NCBI RefSeq assembly: GCF_022458985.1
Contig: NC_061770.1
Span: forward strand, 5,700,501-5,764,500
Direction: 5' to 3'
DNA from: Mugil cephalus
Taxonomy: Eukaryota > Chordata > Actinopteri > Mugiliformes > Mugilidae
DNA: 64,000 bases
A program made the translations under genes and the position numbers. Below the pieces are notes generated by a model. It saw only the letters and a program-made list of their open reading frames with translations, had not been told where the DNA came from and searched no databases. This document shows positions 1 through 15,947 of this stretch, piece by piece; within the stretch, counting starts at the first letter, position 1, and every line of letters begins with the position of its first letter.

Positions 1-967
1 TAAACTAGTCAGCTGGTCGGTTTACCTGCGTAGTTGTAGACTATTCACCGAGAGAATTGATAAGATCATTTACCTCCCGTGGGGTGCTGAAAAGATGGTT
101 GACTCCTCCTCGCGTCGCCTTAAGTTTAGCAGGATAGAGGAGAAAAGTGCGAAAGTCCAGTTTCTGCAGAGCGTCCATTGCCTCGGAGAGGGCCAGCCTG
201 CGCTTGAAGGTGTGAGGGCTGTAGTCCGGGGTGAAGCGGATGGTCCTTCCCTCCAATTCCAAGGCCGCACCACGCGCCGCTTTCAGGATCTTATCTCTGT
301 CGGTAAAGCGCAGCAGCTTAAGGATGATGGTACGAGGCACAGGTCTGCCATCCGTGTCTTCTTTCGGAGCACCTACGCGGTGTGCGCGCATAATTTCAAC
401 AGAGCTCAGGTTAGGAAACCACTTTGGTATGGCATCCGACAGGAAAGCAAAGACATGCAATGTCTCTGCGTTTTCAGGGACTCCGTGCACCCGTAGGTTG
501 TCCTCCAGCTGGACGTGCTTTGCTGCCAGTTTGCTCACCTCCGCCACACGGTTCTCGTCCTTCTCCATATAGTCCATACACTTAGATATCAGCCTGCATG
601 GTAACCATCTCGCCACGGAATACCGCGACATGTGCATCAACCAGAGCCTGTGTCTTGCTTGTCAGCTGAGATACCACGTCCTCCACGAGTGAGGGGATAG
701 CCTCCTTAATAGCTTCTGCGACTGCCAGCTTAACTAGCTCGGCGAGCTCCACGTTGTCAGTTGAACGAGTTGTTGCTGGCTGTTTATTTGTCGTTTTTTT
801 CGAGCTTGCTGCCATCTCCGTGTGCAACAAGCTTCCACAAACAGAAAAATTAAACGAAAGCTTAAAAAGTAGCGATGGGTATGAAAAATCAAGTTTAAAT
901 ATCGGGGGTTTCTGCGGAGCGACGAAACGAAGCGTCTACATCCCTCGCGATGGTCACGTGACCCCCT
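1..967 (-). mobile_element. L1-type LINE, 5' end (UTR plus ORF1), cut by window edge
   Basis: On the minus strand this stretch reads as a 5' UTR (about 967-831) followed by an L1-family ORF1. The right junction is placed near 967 because sequence from there on matches the unit at about 27347 onward, which has no LINE. The element therefore inserted into one duplicated unit and not the other. Only the 5' part lies in the window, so ORF2 cannot be judged. No target-site duplication can be checked because the 3' end is outside. Confidence 0.75.
41..830 (-). pseudogene. L1 ORF1p-like protein, frame broken
   Basis: Two overlapping minus-strand frames together give an L1 ORF1p (Transposase_22) protein: an RNA-binding chaperone of the LINE ribonucleoprotein. 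The N-terminal part (830-582) starts MLHTEMAASSKK and contains a predicted helical segment. It stops at TAA after QADI. The rest (from about 580 to 41) continues one frame over with the hallmarks RAHRVG, TIILKLLRFTDRDKIL and IRFTPDYSPHTFKRR, covering the RRM and C-terminal domains. A stop plus frameshift near 575-590 separates them, so this copy should not make full-length ORF1p unless the break is a sequencing error. This part lies outside the error-rich zone, which favours a real mutation. Confidence 0.75.
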
Positions 968-3567
968 TTTATACGTATAAATTGAATTTAAAAATGTACA
1001 TATGGGCTGATATTATTAGGACAGTTTTAGATACTTAATTTTATGTATCAGGCCTTTATGTTCGTTTTACTTTCTTTTTTAGTCACAAACAGCTTTGTTA
1101 TTCGTCGACTCTTCTCTGAGTGCTTGTATGACTTGAATCTGTGAACGCACACTCGGGAAATACCTCCCCATTCCCTTTAAAAGTCCGTCCCCCCTTCATC
1201 GGGCCTGCCCGGAAACCCGCTTTTTGTGTTTTAAAATTTTTTCATTTAGTGTTTTTTTAAACCGGGGAAAATCGCGCGTGTCGGGAAAAAAAAATTTCAA
1301 CAAGTGATTTGTTGAAAAATTAGTAATAAATTAAAGACCCCGCGATCACTTTTGGTTTATTTCCCAAATTTTTCTGTACAGAAGCAGACACACACAGAGA
1401 AAAACCCTGAGAGAATGTCACGGGGGAATGGGGGTAAACAACAAGTTTTATATTTTCCACGCTCACGTTTTTTCCCACGGGGTCTGGGGGAAATGGTATT
1501 TAATTTCCCCAAACGAGACAACGAACGTGTGCACCCTGCACACACAAATGGAACGTAATGCCGCATTTTGTCAAAACCCTTTCAGGGAACCTCTGCTAAA
1601 ACTTATTTTGACTTGTTATAAAAAACACGCCGGCTAAAAGTTCTCATCGGCAAATACTACAGCGTAAAAGAGAAAAGTAAAATTACAGCAGCCCTACAAT
1701 TAAATACAAAAAAAATTAAAGGGATTTAAAGTTTTTAAATGTAAAACATCGAAAAATTTTTGTTATGATTATTTTTTTTAAAAAACATTTTTTTGGGCTA
1801 CTAAAGTTTTATTAGTACAGTTGAACTAAAAACAAAAGGCGGGTTTTGGATGGTTTTTCCCTTTTAAAGATGCTTTTTCACTTTTTTTTTTTTTTTCACT
1901 TTTTTAAGCAAATGTGGGCTTTGTGTTACGTTTTCCTATTATTTTTTTACTAACATCATTTAAAGACGGGCCAGGGTGTCCTCTATCCCAGGTATCCAAA
2001 GGCAAAGTTTTTGTTCACTAAAGGAAGCCACACACAGGGGGCGGCCCCCCCTTTGCAGACTTCTGTTATTGTAGCCCCTTCCTTTGTTTTCACACAATTA
2101 TGTTGTATGTGTGTGTTAAACTGAATTCTTTTTAAGATTACAATATTTTAGCCTTAAGGGTCCCTTTTTTATTTAAAAAAATGGTTTTTTGCATGTGGGC
2201 AAACTTATTAGGACATTGTAAAAGGTTTATACTTTTTAAATTGTATAATTTACCAGGCCAGACTTTGTGTTCTTTTTTTTCACTTCCTTTTTTACCCACA
2301 AACAGATTTTTTTTTCCCTTTTAAACTCTCTCTGGGGGGGGGTACCCCGATATCCCCCCCTTTCCTTTTTAAATTTTTCTGTCTCCCCCCCCCTTTTAAG
2401 TCCACACAGCAGTTCTTCTAAATCACCTCTTAAAAGTAAGAAAGTCTTTTAAATTGCAAGATGCTTTTAAAAAAGTTTTTTTGTTGACTTATCTTTTAAA
2501 AATCTTGTCTTTCTGTTTTAAATTTTTAAGTTCTAAACTTACGAGAGACACTACCCAAACGACCTGACATGCCAGGTAGGTAATTATAAAATAAAAAAAT
2601 AAAATATAATATATATAATATAATGGGGGTTTTCCCCAAAAGAGGATTTTTTGAAAAACCCTCACAAAACATTTAAAAGTCTTTGTTTTACTAAGAAAAA
2701 TAAGTCTGAGTGCAGAGCTTGAAACCCAAACAAATTTTTTTTTCCACAAAGCTATTGTTTAAATTTTTTTACGATTAATTTTTTTGGGACAAATTTTTCC
2801 TGATTTTGGGTTGTTTTAAATCCTTACAAAAAGATGCCTTAAAAATTTTGGGTTAATAACTAAAGTGTAAAAATTTTTTCCAATCCCGTAAAACAGAAGA
2901 GACCTTTTCCCACACGATTCAAGGGAATGATCCCGTCATTTACCTTTTTTTTAAGTTTTACCAAATGATTTTTATGAATAAAATATTTATCAAGTGAATT
3001 GGGAAAAAGTTTTTTTTACTACTTCCCTTTTTGTTAATTAGCATACGTATGCAGGCAAACCGATTTAACTTTGATGACGGGTGGTGAATGTATTTAAAAA
3101 TGCATCTAAACGTACCCCATATTAACCAAAACATCATTTTCTGAAGTGAGGGGAAATGCAGCAGACACGGGGAGAACTTTGAAAAATGCTCCATAACGAC
3201 TGAAAAAAAACTTTTCCTGAGGACAAAATTTAAAAAAAAAAGCGTCCTCTTTTTTAGTGAATGCCCCTTTCCCTTTGGAGGTTTGCAAAGCGTTGACATA
3301 TTTCGGGTGCAAATCTACTTTATTTATGTAGTGTAGTTGTAGCCCCAGATGCTGATTAACCGGGAACTGGCCCTTCTAGACACATGTCTTTTTTCCCTAT
3401 ACCCAAACTTGAGCCCACATTCACTGCTACTAATAAACTCTGTTTTGCAACCGTGAGACTACTAAAAAACCAAACGGCAGCACCTCCATTGAATTTGCCC
3501 AAAGGGGGGATACTAAAGGGGGAAATTTTTTTTAAACACTATAAATGTCCCAACCCTTTTTTGGGAG

Positions 3568-4048
3568 CCTTGAAGGAGGTGCACAGGTTGTGTTAGTGCC
3601 AAAACCCCAAAGGGGTTTGGGATATTTCGCCAAATTTTATCGGCCCCCTAATGCTTTTGCCCGTTGCCAACCCACGCTACACCGGGGCAATTTTTCATTG
3701 GGATTCAGGGTTTCCTAAGGCAGGACGTACGCACATGCAGGAGTCCCTATGCTCCCTGCCGAGTGCGGAATTTTTGAGCCGAGGGGCCCAAAAGGGCCCA
3801 ATGCCCCGCGCGGGGTTGGAAACCAGTGTTCGGGGGGTAAAGGCCTTTTCCAAGCAAAAGTGGGCCCGTGCTTCATCCCCCCTGCTGGTACCTTGAAAGC
3901 TACACTTTGGGCTGCCCGTAGACACCGGGGTCGGGATTGGCCCCAACGGGACCCAGAAGTTCAACTGCTAGGAACCGGCTTCTCCATCGGTTCTCGAATT
4001 AGAGTTTCTGTTTTTTGGGGGGTGGATTTGAAAATTTCCTTTATCTAA
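3568..4048 (+). pseudogene. Error-rich copy of the Ala/Gly-rich gene, exon 2
   Basis: Matches 10230-10694 and 29962-30440. Fragments of the protein can be read in several frames because of many indels. It shares the copy-B deletion between the GGGATTC and TTCCTAAGG segments. Treat it as a poor-quality duplicate of the copy-B pseudogene, not as a further gene. Confidence 0.75.
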
Positions 4049-5549
4049 GTTTCAAATTTTCGTGGCTGTGTTTCGTTTTTGCCAGCTGACACATTTTTTT
4101 TTATACTCATTGGGCCTGAAAACCCTTCCCTTTCAACTGAAACTGGGTTAAGTTGGGAAACATTGTGAAAGGTTTCCCTTTTAATTTTAATTTGTTTGAA
4201 AAAAACACAAAATTTTCCATTTTTGGGTGCAAACTAAAACATTTGGTCTTTATTAAACAATTTTAAATTTACGGGCCACAAAATCCTCGTTAGCCCCAAA
4301 AAATTTAGAAAAAATTGAATGAAAAACTGAATTTTTTCCCCGAATCCATCTCATTATGGGAAAGTGTAAAGTAATTTTTTAAAATCATGATGTCCCTAAA
4401 TTTAAAATTTTAAAAAATTTTATTGATTACAAGAAAATATTCCTTTAAAAAAAGAGTCATTAGTTTTAATTTTAAAAGAAGTTTTATATGATGGGTCTTT
4501 ACCAACATAAACTACTAAACACAAGGGAGAGCACTGAAACCAAAAATATATCTACTGTAAATTTCCCCACAAGGGCACATTTGTAAGGCACATAATATGT
4601 AAAAATTTTTCCACTTATTAAAACTTTTGGGAAAATTCATATTTTTTTTGTAATAAAACTTTAGTTTTTTTTTGTTTGTTTTTTAAAAAAAAAAAAAAAA
4701 CTTTTAACGAAATAAGGTGAAAAAATTTGGGGAGAATGACCCCCCAACAAAACTTTTGGGGAAATTAGGGGGAAAAACTGAATCTTTCCTTGAAAAAATA
4801 AAAAGTATTGGTTTAAAGGGCCAATTGAAAAAACCCAAAAGACACTCCCGGCCACGTGCTGGGACCATTGGGAGAACACCGGGATCCCCAAGGGCCCTGA
4901 AAAACCCCAGCAACAGTGAAAGAAGAACCCCAAATTTTTAACGGGGTGACTTTAAAAAAGAAAGGGGGTGGTAAAATGTTTCCCCAAATGTAGGAGAGGG
5001 GCAGAAGGGGTGACCTCTTTAAAAATCCCAAAAGTATGAAAGGGGGAAATTTTTAAAATTTAAAAGTAGGGCTGTGGTGAACTTTTGTGCACATAAGACT
5101 GCTCCCCTTTTTTTGCTGGCCAAAAAATCCAATCTGATGGGCCCGAATGTGGAAATCCCCGACGATTTTTTTCGGATTTCCAAAAAGAAGACCCACCCGG
5201 GTGAACTGAACATTTTGCCCGGGGGGTTTCTTTGACAAAGGCTCCATTTGACCCCAATTTGACACAACAGATGATCGAACATGCTTTTAAAAAAAGGGTT
5301 TACAAAAAAAAAAAACTATTTCCCAAAAAGTTTAATCAAACTCACTGATGTTTATTTTCATTGTAGAAAAGGTTTTTGAATGGAAAAACATTTTAAAAAA
5401 ATCCTTTTCAAATCTCACATAAAAATTTTATAAATTGGGTTTGGGGAAATTGGGTGACATTTATAGCTGCTAAAGTGTAGATTTCTAGAAGTAAAAACAC
5501 CCGCAGACAAACACACACATAAACACAAAAACACACAAAACACACCCGT

Positions 5550-7505
<1,956 letters not shown>

Positions 7506-8005
7506 NNNNNNNNNNNNNNNNNNNNNNNNNNNNNNNNNNNNNNNNNNNNNNNNNNNNNNNNNNNNNNNNNNNNNNNNNNNNNNNNNNNNNNNNNNNNNNN
7601 NNNNNNNNNNNNNNNNNNNNNNNNNNNNNNNNNNNNNNNNNNNNNNNNNNNNNNNNNNNNNNNNNNNNNNNNNNNNNNNNNNNNNNNNNNNNNNNNNNNN
7701 NNNNNNNNNNNNNNNNNNNNNNNNNNNNNNNNNNNNNNNNNNNNNNNNNNNNNNNNNNNNNNNNNNNNNNNNNNNNNNNNNNNNNNNNNNNNNNNNNNNN
7801 NNNNNNNNNNNNNNNNNNNNNNNNNNNNNNNNNNNNNNNNNNNNNNNNNNNNNNNNNNNNNNNNNNNNNNNNNNNNNNNNNNNNNNNNNNNNNNNNNNNN
7901 NNNNNNNNNNNNNNNNNNNNNNNNNNNNNNNNNNNNNNNNNNNNNNNNNNNNNNNNNNNNNNNNNNNNNNNNNNNNNNNNNNNNNNNNNNNNNNNNNNNN
8001 NNNNN
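7506..8005. other. Assembly gap, exactly 500 N
   Basis: A run of exactly 500 N, a usual scaffold placeholder rather than a measured length. The left flank corresponds to about 14052 and the right flank to about 1224, so the flanks are not neighbours in the unit. They are the end and the start of the same unit, as expected if two overlapping contigs were placed in tandem. Confidence 0.95.
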
Positions 8006-9271
8006 TGTTTTCATTTAGTGTTTATTACCGTGAAAATCGCGCAGTGTCGTGGAAAAATTCAACAAGTGAGTGTTGTTGAGAAGTTAGTAATGATTCAGAC
8101 TCAGCGATCACTTTTGGTTTATTTGCAAATGTTCTGTACAGAAGCAGACACACACAGAGTAAAACCCTGAGAGAATGTCACACTGAATGTGGGGTGACAA
8201 CAAGTTTTATAGTTCACGCTCACGTTGGTTACACGTAGAGCTGGTGGAAATGTACTTACTTCAAACGAGACAACGAACGTGTGCAGTCTGCACACACAAG
8301 ATGGAACGTAATGCCGCACTTATCATGAACCTTCAGTGAACCTCTGCTGAACTTATTTTGACTTGTTATGAACTCACGCCGGCTAAAAGTTCTCATCGGC
8401 AAATACTGACAGCGTATATGAGAGAAGTAAAATTACAGCAGCACTACAATTAAATACTATTAAATTAAGGATTTAAAGTGTTAAATGTGAACATCGTAAA
8501 ATATTGTTATGATTATTTATTTATTAACATTTATTTGGGCTGACTAAAGATTATTAGTACAGTTGTACTAAAAACGTAGGCAGGTCTGGATGGTATTTCT
8601 TTAAAGATGCTATCACTTTTATTTTTTCACGTTTTTATGCAAATGTCGGCTTTGTGTTACGCTTTCTATTACTTTTTTACTAACATGCATTTAAAGACTG
8701 GCCAGGGTGTCCTCTATCCCAGGTATCACAAGGCAAAGTGTTGTTCACTCAGAGCCACACACAGTGGGCGGCTCGTCCTTTGCAGACTTCTGTTATTGTA
8801 GCTCCTTCCTGTGTGTTCACACAAGTATGTGTGTATGTGTGTGTTATACTGTATTCATTTTAAGATTACAATATTTTAGCCTTAATGTCCTTTATACTTA
8901 AAAATGGTTATGCATGTGGGCTAAACTTATTAGGACAGTTGTAGATGCTTATACTTTTTAATTGTATATATTACCAGGGCCAGACTTTGTGTTCGTTTCA
9001 CTTCCTTTTTTAGTCACAAACAGATTTGTTTTTCTTTGACTCTTCTCTGGGCGGGGGTATCCCGGATATCCACCCATTTCCTTTAAATTTCTGTCTCTCC
9101 CCCATTAGTCCACACAGCAGTTCTTCTAAATCAGCCTCTTACAAGTAAGTAGTCTGTTAATGCAAGATGCTGTAAAAAGTTACTTGTTGACTTATCTTTT
9201 GTATCTTGTCTTTCTTGTGTTAATGTTGAAGTTCTGACTTACGAGAGACAGCTACGCAAACTGATCCTGAC

Positions 9272-10694
9272 ATGCCAGGTAGGTAATTATAATATAATAT
9301 AATATAATATAATATAATATAATATAATATAATGGAGGATTTCCCAAAAGAGGAGCTTTGATTAACTCACAATACATTTCAAGTCTTTGCTTACTGAAGA
9401 TGAATAAGTCTGAGTGCAGAGCTGTAACAAACTATTATTTTTCCACTAAGCTATTGATTAATTTTACGATTAATTTATTGACTATGTTCTGAGTTTGGGT
9501 TGCTTTATGCCTTACAACATGATGCCTTATACTTTGGGTTAATAACTAAAGTGTAACAGAACTTTTCCAATCCCGTCAACAGAATGATGACCTATTCCCA
9601 CACGATATCAATGAATGAAACAGTCATTTTACCTATTTTTAAGTTTTACCAAATGATTCTTATGAATAAAATATTTATCAAGTGTAATTAGGAAAGATGT
9701 TTTACTACATTCTGTTGTTAATTAGCATACGTAGTGCAGGCTACGATTTAACTTTGATGACTGGTGGTGAATGTAGTTGGAAATGCATCTCATTCGTACT
9801 CATATTAACCTAACATGCATGTCTGAAGTGAGAGGAAATGCAGCAGACACAGGGAGAACATGTAAATGCTCCATAACGACTGCATTACTTTTCTCTGTAG
9901 GACAAAAGTAATAACAAGCGTCTCTCTGTTTAGTGAATGTCCTTTCTTTGGAGGTTTGCAAAGCGTTGACATACTCTGTGCAAATCTACGTATTTATGTA
10001 GTGTAGTTGTAGCCACAGATGCTGATTAACCAGTGACTGGACCTTCTAGACACAGGTGTCTTTATTCTATAGCCACTTGAGACACATTCACTGCTACTAA
10101 ATAATCTCTGTTTTGCTAACCGTGAGACTACTAACACCAAACGGCAGCACCTCCATTGAATTTGCCCAAAGGGGTGGTACTAAAGGGGAACTTTTTCTAA
10201 ACACTATAAATGTCTAACTTTATTTGCAGCCTTGAGAGGAGGTGCACAGGTTTGTGTTAGTGCACAAGGGATAGTGGATATGATCGACAACTTTGATCGG
10301 CCTGCTAATGCTTTTGCTGTTGCCAACTACGCTGACACCGGGGCATTTGCATTGGGATTCGAGGCGTGTTCCTAAGGCAGGACTGTACGCACATGCAGGA
10401 GTCGGCTATGCTCGTGCCGAGTGCGGAATTTTTGATGCCGAGGCCAAAGGTCCTAATGCCAGCGCAGGAGTTGGAGCCAGTGTTCTGGGGGCTAAAGCCT
10501 TTGCCAAAGCAGAAGTGGCCAGTGCTTCAGTCTCTGCTGGTACCTTGAAAGCTACAGCTGGTCTGGCAGTAGACACCGGAGTCGGCATTGGCCCAACGGG
10601 ACTAGAAGTTCAACTGCTAGGAACCGGCTTCTCCATCGGTTCTCGAATTAGAGTTTCTGTTTTGGGGAGTGGATTTGAAATTACCTTTATCTAA
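9272..10694 (+). pseudogene. Ala/Gly-rich protein gene, copy B, frameshifted
   Basis: Same two-exon layout as the intact gene at 28964-30440: ATG CCA G before the donor (9272-9278) and exon 2 from 10230. Relative to copy C, 14 bases are missing just after the GGATTCGAGG segment (about 10363). This shifts the frame and gives TAA at 10373-10375, leaving about 50 residues. The downstream part remains open in the original frame to 10694 with few substitutions, so the damage looks recent. The polyadenylation signal AATAAA at 10837-10842 is kept. Whether any product is made is unknown. Confidence 0.75.
9286..9334. repeat. AATAT/ATAAT microsatellite (copy B)
   Basis: A five-base repeat just after the small first exon of the Ala/Gly-rich gene. 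The array in copy C (28984-29065) is clearly longer. Confidence 0.9.
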
Positions 10695-11293
10695 GTACAG
10701 GTGTCTGTGGCTGTGTGTCGTTTGTGCCAGCTGACACATTTATTTTATACTCATTGGTCCTGAAACTTCTTACAACTGAAACTGGATGAATGTTGCAGCA
10801 TTTGTGTACGTTCCTTTCATTCATATATTTGTGTGAAATAAACACAATATTTTCCATTTTTGGAGTGCAAACTACACATTTGGTCTTTATTAATCATTTA
10901 ACTGACTGTCCACAAAATCTCTTCCGTTAGCTCAACAAATTTAGATAAAAATTGAATGTAAAACTGAATTTTCCCAGAATCCATCTCATGCTATCGGGAT
11001 GTGTAGTGTAATTTTAAAGGTCAGTGATGTCATATTTAATTATAATGTTATATTGATTACAATGATATATCTGATCATGATGTCATTAGTTTGATTATAA
11101 TGATGTTTGATATGATGGGTCTTCACCAGGCATATGCTACTAGAACACAGAGGGAGAGCACTGAAACCAAAAGTATATCTACTGTATTCCTCACAAGGGC
11201 ACATTTGTAAGGGCACATAATATGTAGAAGATTGTTCCACTTATTACACTTGGTAAAATTCATAGTTTGTTTGTAATAAAACTTTAGTTTTTT

Positions 11294-11324
<31 letters not shown>

Positions 11325-12128
11325 GAGCTTTGAACTGAAAATAAGGGTGTAAAATGGGCGAGAATGACCTCCAACAAAACTGGGAACTTAAGGGAATTCT
11401 GAAGCTACCTTGAAAAATAAAAAGTAGTTGGTAAAGGCGCAATTGTAAAAAACAATGAGCACTCTGGGCCACGTGCTGGCACACGATGCAGAACACCTGG
11501 GATCCAAGGTCATGAAAACCCCAGCAACAGTGACGAAGACAATTTCTAACGGTGTGACTGGTTAAAATGAGGGGATGGTATAAGATGTACCCCAAATGTA
11601 GGAGATGGACAGAAGGTGTGACCTCTGAGATCCCAAAAGTATGAAAGGAATTTATACTTTAGAGTAGGACTGTGGTGAACTTTTGTGCACTATAAGACTG
11701 CTCTCCTTTGTTGCTGGCCATAAAGATCACTCTGATGCTCTGAATGTGGACTCCTGACGATTTCTTCGAGACTCCAAAGAGAAGACTCCACCAGGCTGAA
11801 CTGAACATCTGCCAGGGGCTTTCTTTGACAAAGGTCTCCTATTTGACACAATTTGACACAACAGATGATCGAAGCATGCTTTATAAAAATAGGTTCACAA
11901 AGAAAACAAAAACTATACCTGAATAGTTAATCAAACTCATCTGATGTTTATTACATTGTAGAGGTCTGAATGGAGAACATTTTAAAAGTCTTTCACTCTC
12001 ACATAATTTCATAAAGTGGTTGGTGATTGATGACAGTTTATAGCTGCTACGTGTAGATTTCTAGAATGTAAATACACCAGGCAGACAAACACACACATAC
12101 ACACAAAAACACACACACACGACCCGTC

Positions 12129-13007
<879 letters not shown>

Positions 13008-13514
13008 CTAGAGGACACTGTAAAAAAAAATGTAATATAACAGAATTTTACTCAGAAAAAAACACCAGAAATACATATATTTATTGTAAACTGTAAAATT
13101 CAACTTTAAAACTCTAAAAAAAAGTTTAAAAAATCATTTAAAATTACTGAGAAATTAATAGTAAAACAACTATTAAACACTGTAGGCTATTGTACATATA
13201 TATAACGTCTTAAATTATTTCACAGCATGTCTGAACAAAAACATGTTATCAGGAGACATTTTACTACTGCACATCTCCCTGCACAAAAACAAAAGACAAA
13301 AAAAATAGAATTTTGGTGCAACACTAGTCAGTGGTCAACATGAAATTCAAAACAATACTGAAAAATATGTAAAGGATAAGCTAACGATCATCTTCTAGTT
13401 TATTGAGGGGAGATCTGCTAACACAGTTTCGGTCGACTTTTTCACAACCAATAGCATTTATTAAGATTTTGGCAAATTTCATGATTCATAATTTTTGTTT
13501 CTTTCTCTCTGCAG

Positions 13515-13840
13515 ATAAGTGGTGAGAGTTGATTTCATGGCATAAACTGGTGGTTAAGAACTCCACTCCTTTCCATGCTGAACTGTACAGTAAAGCAGTG
13601 CGCTCCGCAGTAGGAGAAACCTTAGTCAAAGAACCCAATATTGAACAGCTACCGAGATGCACTGGAAAGGCATTCTGTACAAAAAGGGTCTTTCTGTGTT
13701 TAAACCAAGGTGAGGCACTTGAATTCAGACAGACTGAACTCATGATGCTCATGCTTGTGACGCAGGACCAGCACGTATACTTTGTTACACCTCATGATGT
13801 GTCCTATGTGACAGCACTTGCATTGTATGAAGTGAAATAA
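13515..13840 (+). other. Unrecognised open frame just upstream of the SAM-like CDS
   Basis: After a good acceptor (polypyrimidine tract and CTGCAG, ending at 13514) there is a frame from 13529 to 13840. It encodes about 103 residues, including FHAELYSKAVRSAVGE, a CTGKAFCTKRVFLCLNQGEA segment and QDQHVYFVTPHDVSYV, ending LYEVK. In this frame TGA at 13523 lies directly after the acceptor, and no ATG starts the frame, so it is unlikely to be translated on its own. It ends 18 bases before the ATG of the SAM-like protein and probably lies in the same exon. I do not recognise the family. It could be a decayed upstream coding part of the same gene, now 5' UTR. Confidence 0.45.
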
Positions 13841-13858
13841 GCATGAAATGTCCTAGTC

Positions 13859-15166
13859 ATGGATGCAGAGTGTCCGCTTCTGTCTTTCCTCAAATCAGTG
13901 CCTAAACTGAGAGACCCTGAGCCTTTGCTGGAACATCTGCAATGTTTAGGAGTTGAGGACCTGAGCTACCTACAGGAGAGTGACCTCCTTTCTGTCCTGA
14001 GACCAGTTGAAGCCAGGAAATGTCTGTCACTGCTCAAAAAGACAAGTATGTGTTTCAATTTGTACAGAATAAACTTTCAAATTTAAAAAAAAAATGTGCA
14101 TAGTCAAAATCTACTTATTAGGTCCAACTGTTCTAATCAATGCAGTCCAATACAACAGTTCTACTATGAATTATACTTCAAAGAATCTTCTCTACATTTT
14201 TGTTGATGTTTTGAAAAAGGTGATGACTATACACTACACCTTGTTCATCATTGATTTCATAGTGGGTCTTAGTGGTGGTGTACTGCATTATATTGAGAAA
14301 GGAACAGTTTAAAATATATCAATGGCTACTGAGGATATAATAATGTTAGGTAATAATATACCCAGATTGAGCTATGTGATGTCTGTGTTTAAATATTTTT
14401 TAAGTATTTAAATACTACTATCTGTCCTTTAATAAGGCCAACAACATGTCTTGGACAGTCCTCCAAGCAGCCAGAGCAACCAACAGTTGAGCAGAGTCAG
14501 TACCAGTACAAGTCCAGTAACACAGTCTGATGAGATGCCCCTCTCTGGTGAATACAGGCATCTGTTGCACACAGTTACTCTTTTGGGTTAGATGGGCTGA
14601 AAAATAATAGAATATACCTGTAACTTACTGTAATATAGAACAATCAGCAGCAGTAAATTGACAGTGTGCTTATAAATCAGTATCATTAGTTGGGTCCATC
14701 TTCTCTAGATTCTGATTCGGTAGCAAATGACACACAACTAATGATGGGATGGGATTATGGGATGAACACAGGATATTTTATTACAATGTATGGAAAAAAA
14801 AAGGACTTTTGTATCCAGCAGTAGCAATAGTTCCCCCAACAACAACATGTTATTCATTTAGTTTCCATGTATAGTCAGTCTGTTGTGTATTTTCTTTGTA
14901 GTGTGTTATGTTGAGATCTCGCAAGCTTGTCTGTCCCAAAGCAACGGCGTCGTCTATAGTGGGACTCGTGTGACTGCTGTGGTGTTGGAAAAGGCTGTAT
15001 CTTCTTGCACCTTTATCCTGGTCCTGCCTCTTAAGCTATTATTATTTAATAACAGCTAATGTTTTCTGTGTTCTCTTCAGGTGGTTACAGCTCAGAAACT
15101 GCAACTTCACCATGGCCAACAAGTAGTTCAAGTATGGACACCACACCTCATCAACTGTCTGGATAG
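13859..15166 (+). CDS. Small SAM-like-domain protein, three coding exons
   Basis: Coding exons 13859-14045, 14437-14547 and 15081-15166 join in phase with GT-AG introns to give 127 residues. Residues 1-62 are predicted helical: MDAECPLLSF, then PLLEHLQCLGVEDLSYLQ and LLSVLRPVEARKCLSLLKK. This resembles the sterile alpha motif fold, a protein-interaction module. The rest is Ser/Thr/Gln/Pro-rich and probably disordered (for example STSTSPVTQ), ending PHQLSG. There is no signal peptide or membrane segment, so a cytosolic or nuclear protein is likely. The joined frame stays open over three exons with phase-matched junctions, which supports a real gene. It does not match a named gene I know. An exact duplicate of exon 1 lies at 7311-7497 beside the gap. 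Confidence 0.65.
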
Positions 15167-15940
15167 AGTATGGATTCATTTCCAGTCACTGCTGTGACCC
15201 CTATTTGCTGAGCCCTGGTACACTTCAAATCTGTACACATAACCTGAGGACCCTGCCCTCACCAACACTTCTACTCCCCATCATTACTGTTGTCACTATA
15301 TTCATCATCATTGGAGTCAGAGGGAATTTCCTGGACTATTCTATAATCTTACCTATTCTTTGCTGCACTTGTGATCTAAAAATATGACAAATTGATATTT
15401 TTTACTAACACAAACTACAACTAATCTGCACAAATATGTTTTTTTTTTAACTAACTTATAGGTATACCCAAAATGAACTGAATTGCAACCAAAATAGTCA
15501 TAATAAAAGACGAATCAACTACATGACTTACGTTGGAAATAGCTACTTAGCAATGCATGACGTCCACTTTCTACTTATTTGAAGTAACATTTTAAAAAAC
15601 TAAAACAATGTTACCTGACATGACACATCTTTTTTTTTTACCTCTAGAGTTCTCCTGGAATAGAAGGATTGACAAGACATTCCTGTTGGCCATCTTGGAT
15701 TCAGAGGAGGTTCATTTGTAGTTACAACAACTAACCACTGAATGAACCTAAATGGAGGGTGGCAGCAGAGAGCATTCTGATGATATGCAACTCCTACATA
15801 GAAACCATTGTATTTGGCAGGAAATGACGTTTAACAGCTGTCCACTGTAGAGACCACTATGCACCACAGGGTTAAGAGAAGAGATTAGTTCCTCGTTTGA
15901 CAGTGAAGAAGGACGTAGAGACGGAGTTAAGTCATCAGAG
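15167..15940. other. Spacer between SAM-like gene and first receptor gene
   Basis: Probable 3' UTR of the SAM-like gene, then AT-rich spacer. The last 60-80 bases (about 15870-15947) are shared with the 5' flank of the second receptor gene (about 24050-24126) and are probably promoter or 5' UTR. No coding sequence is supported. Confidence 0.5.
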
Positions 15941-15947
15941 CCTCGAT

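Noticed and set aside
3568-4048. A third Ala/Gly-rich gene copy
   Set aside because: It shares the copy-B deletion and is riddled with homopolymer errors, so it is best read as a bad duplicate of 10230-10694.
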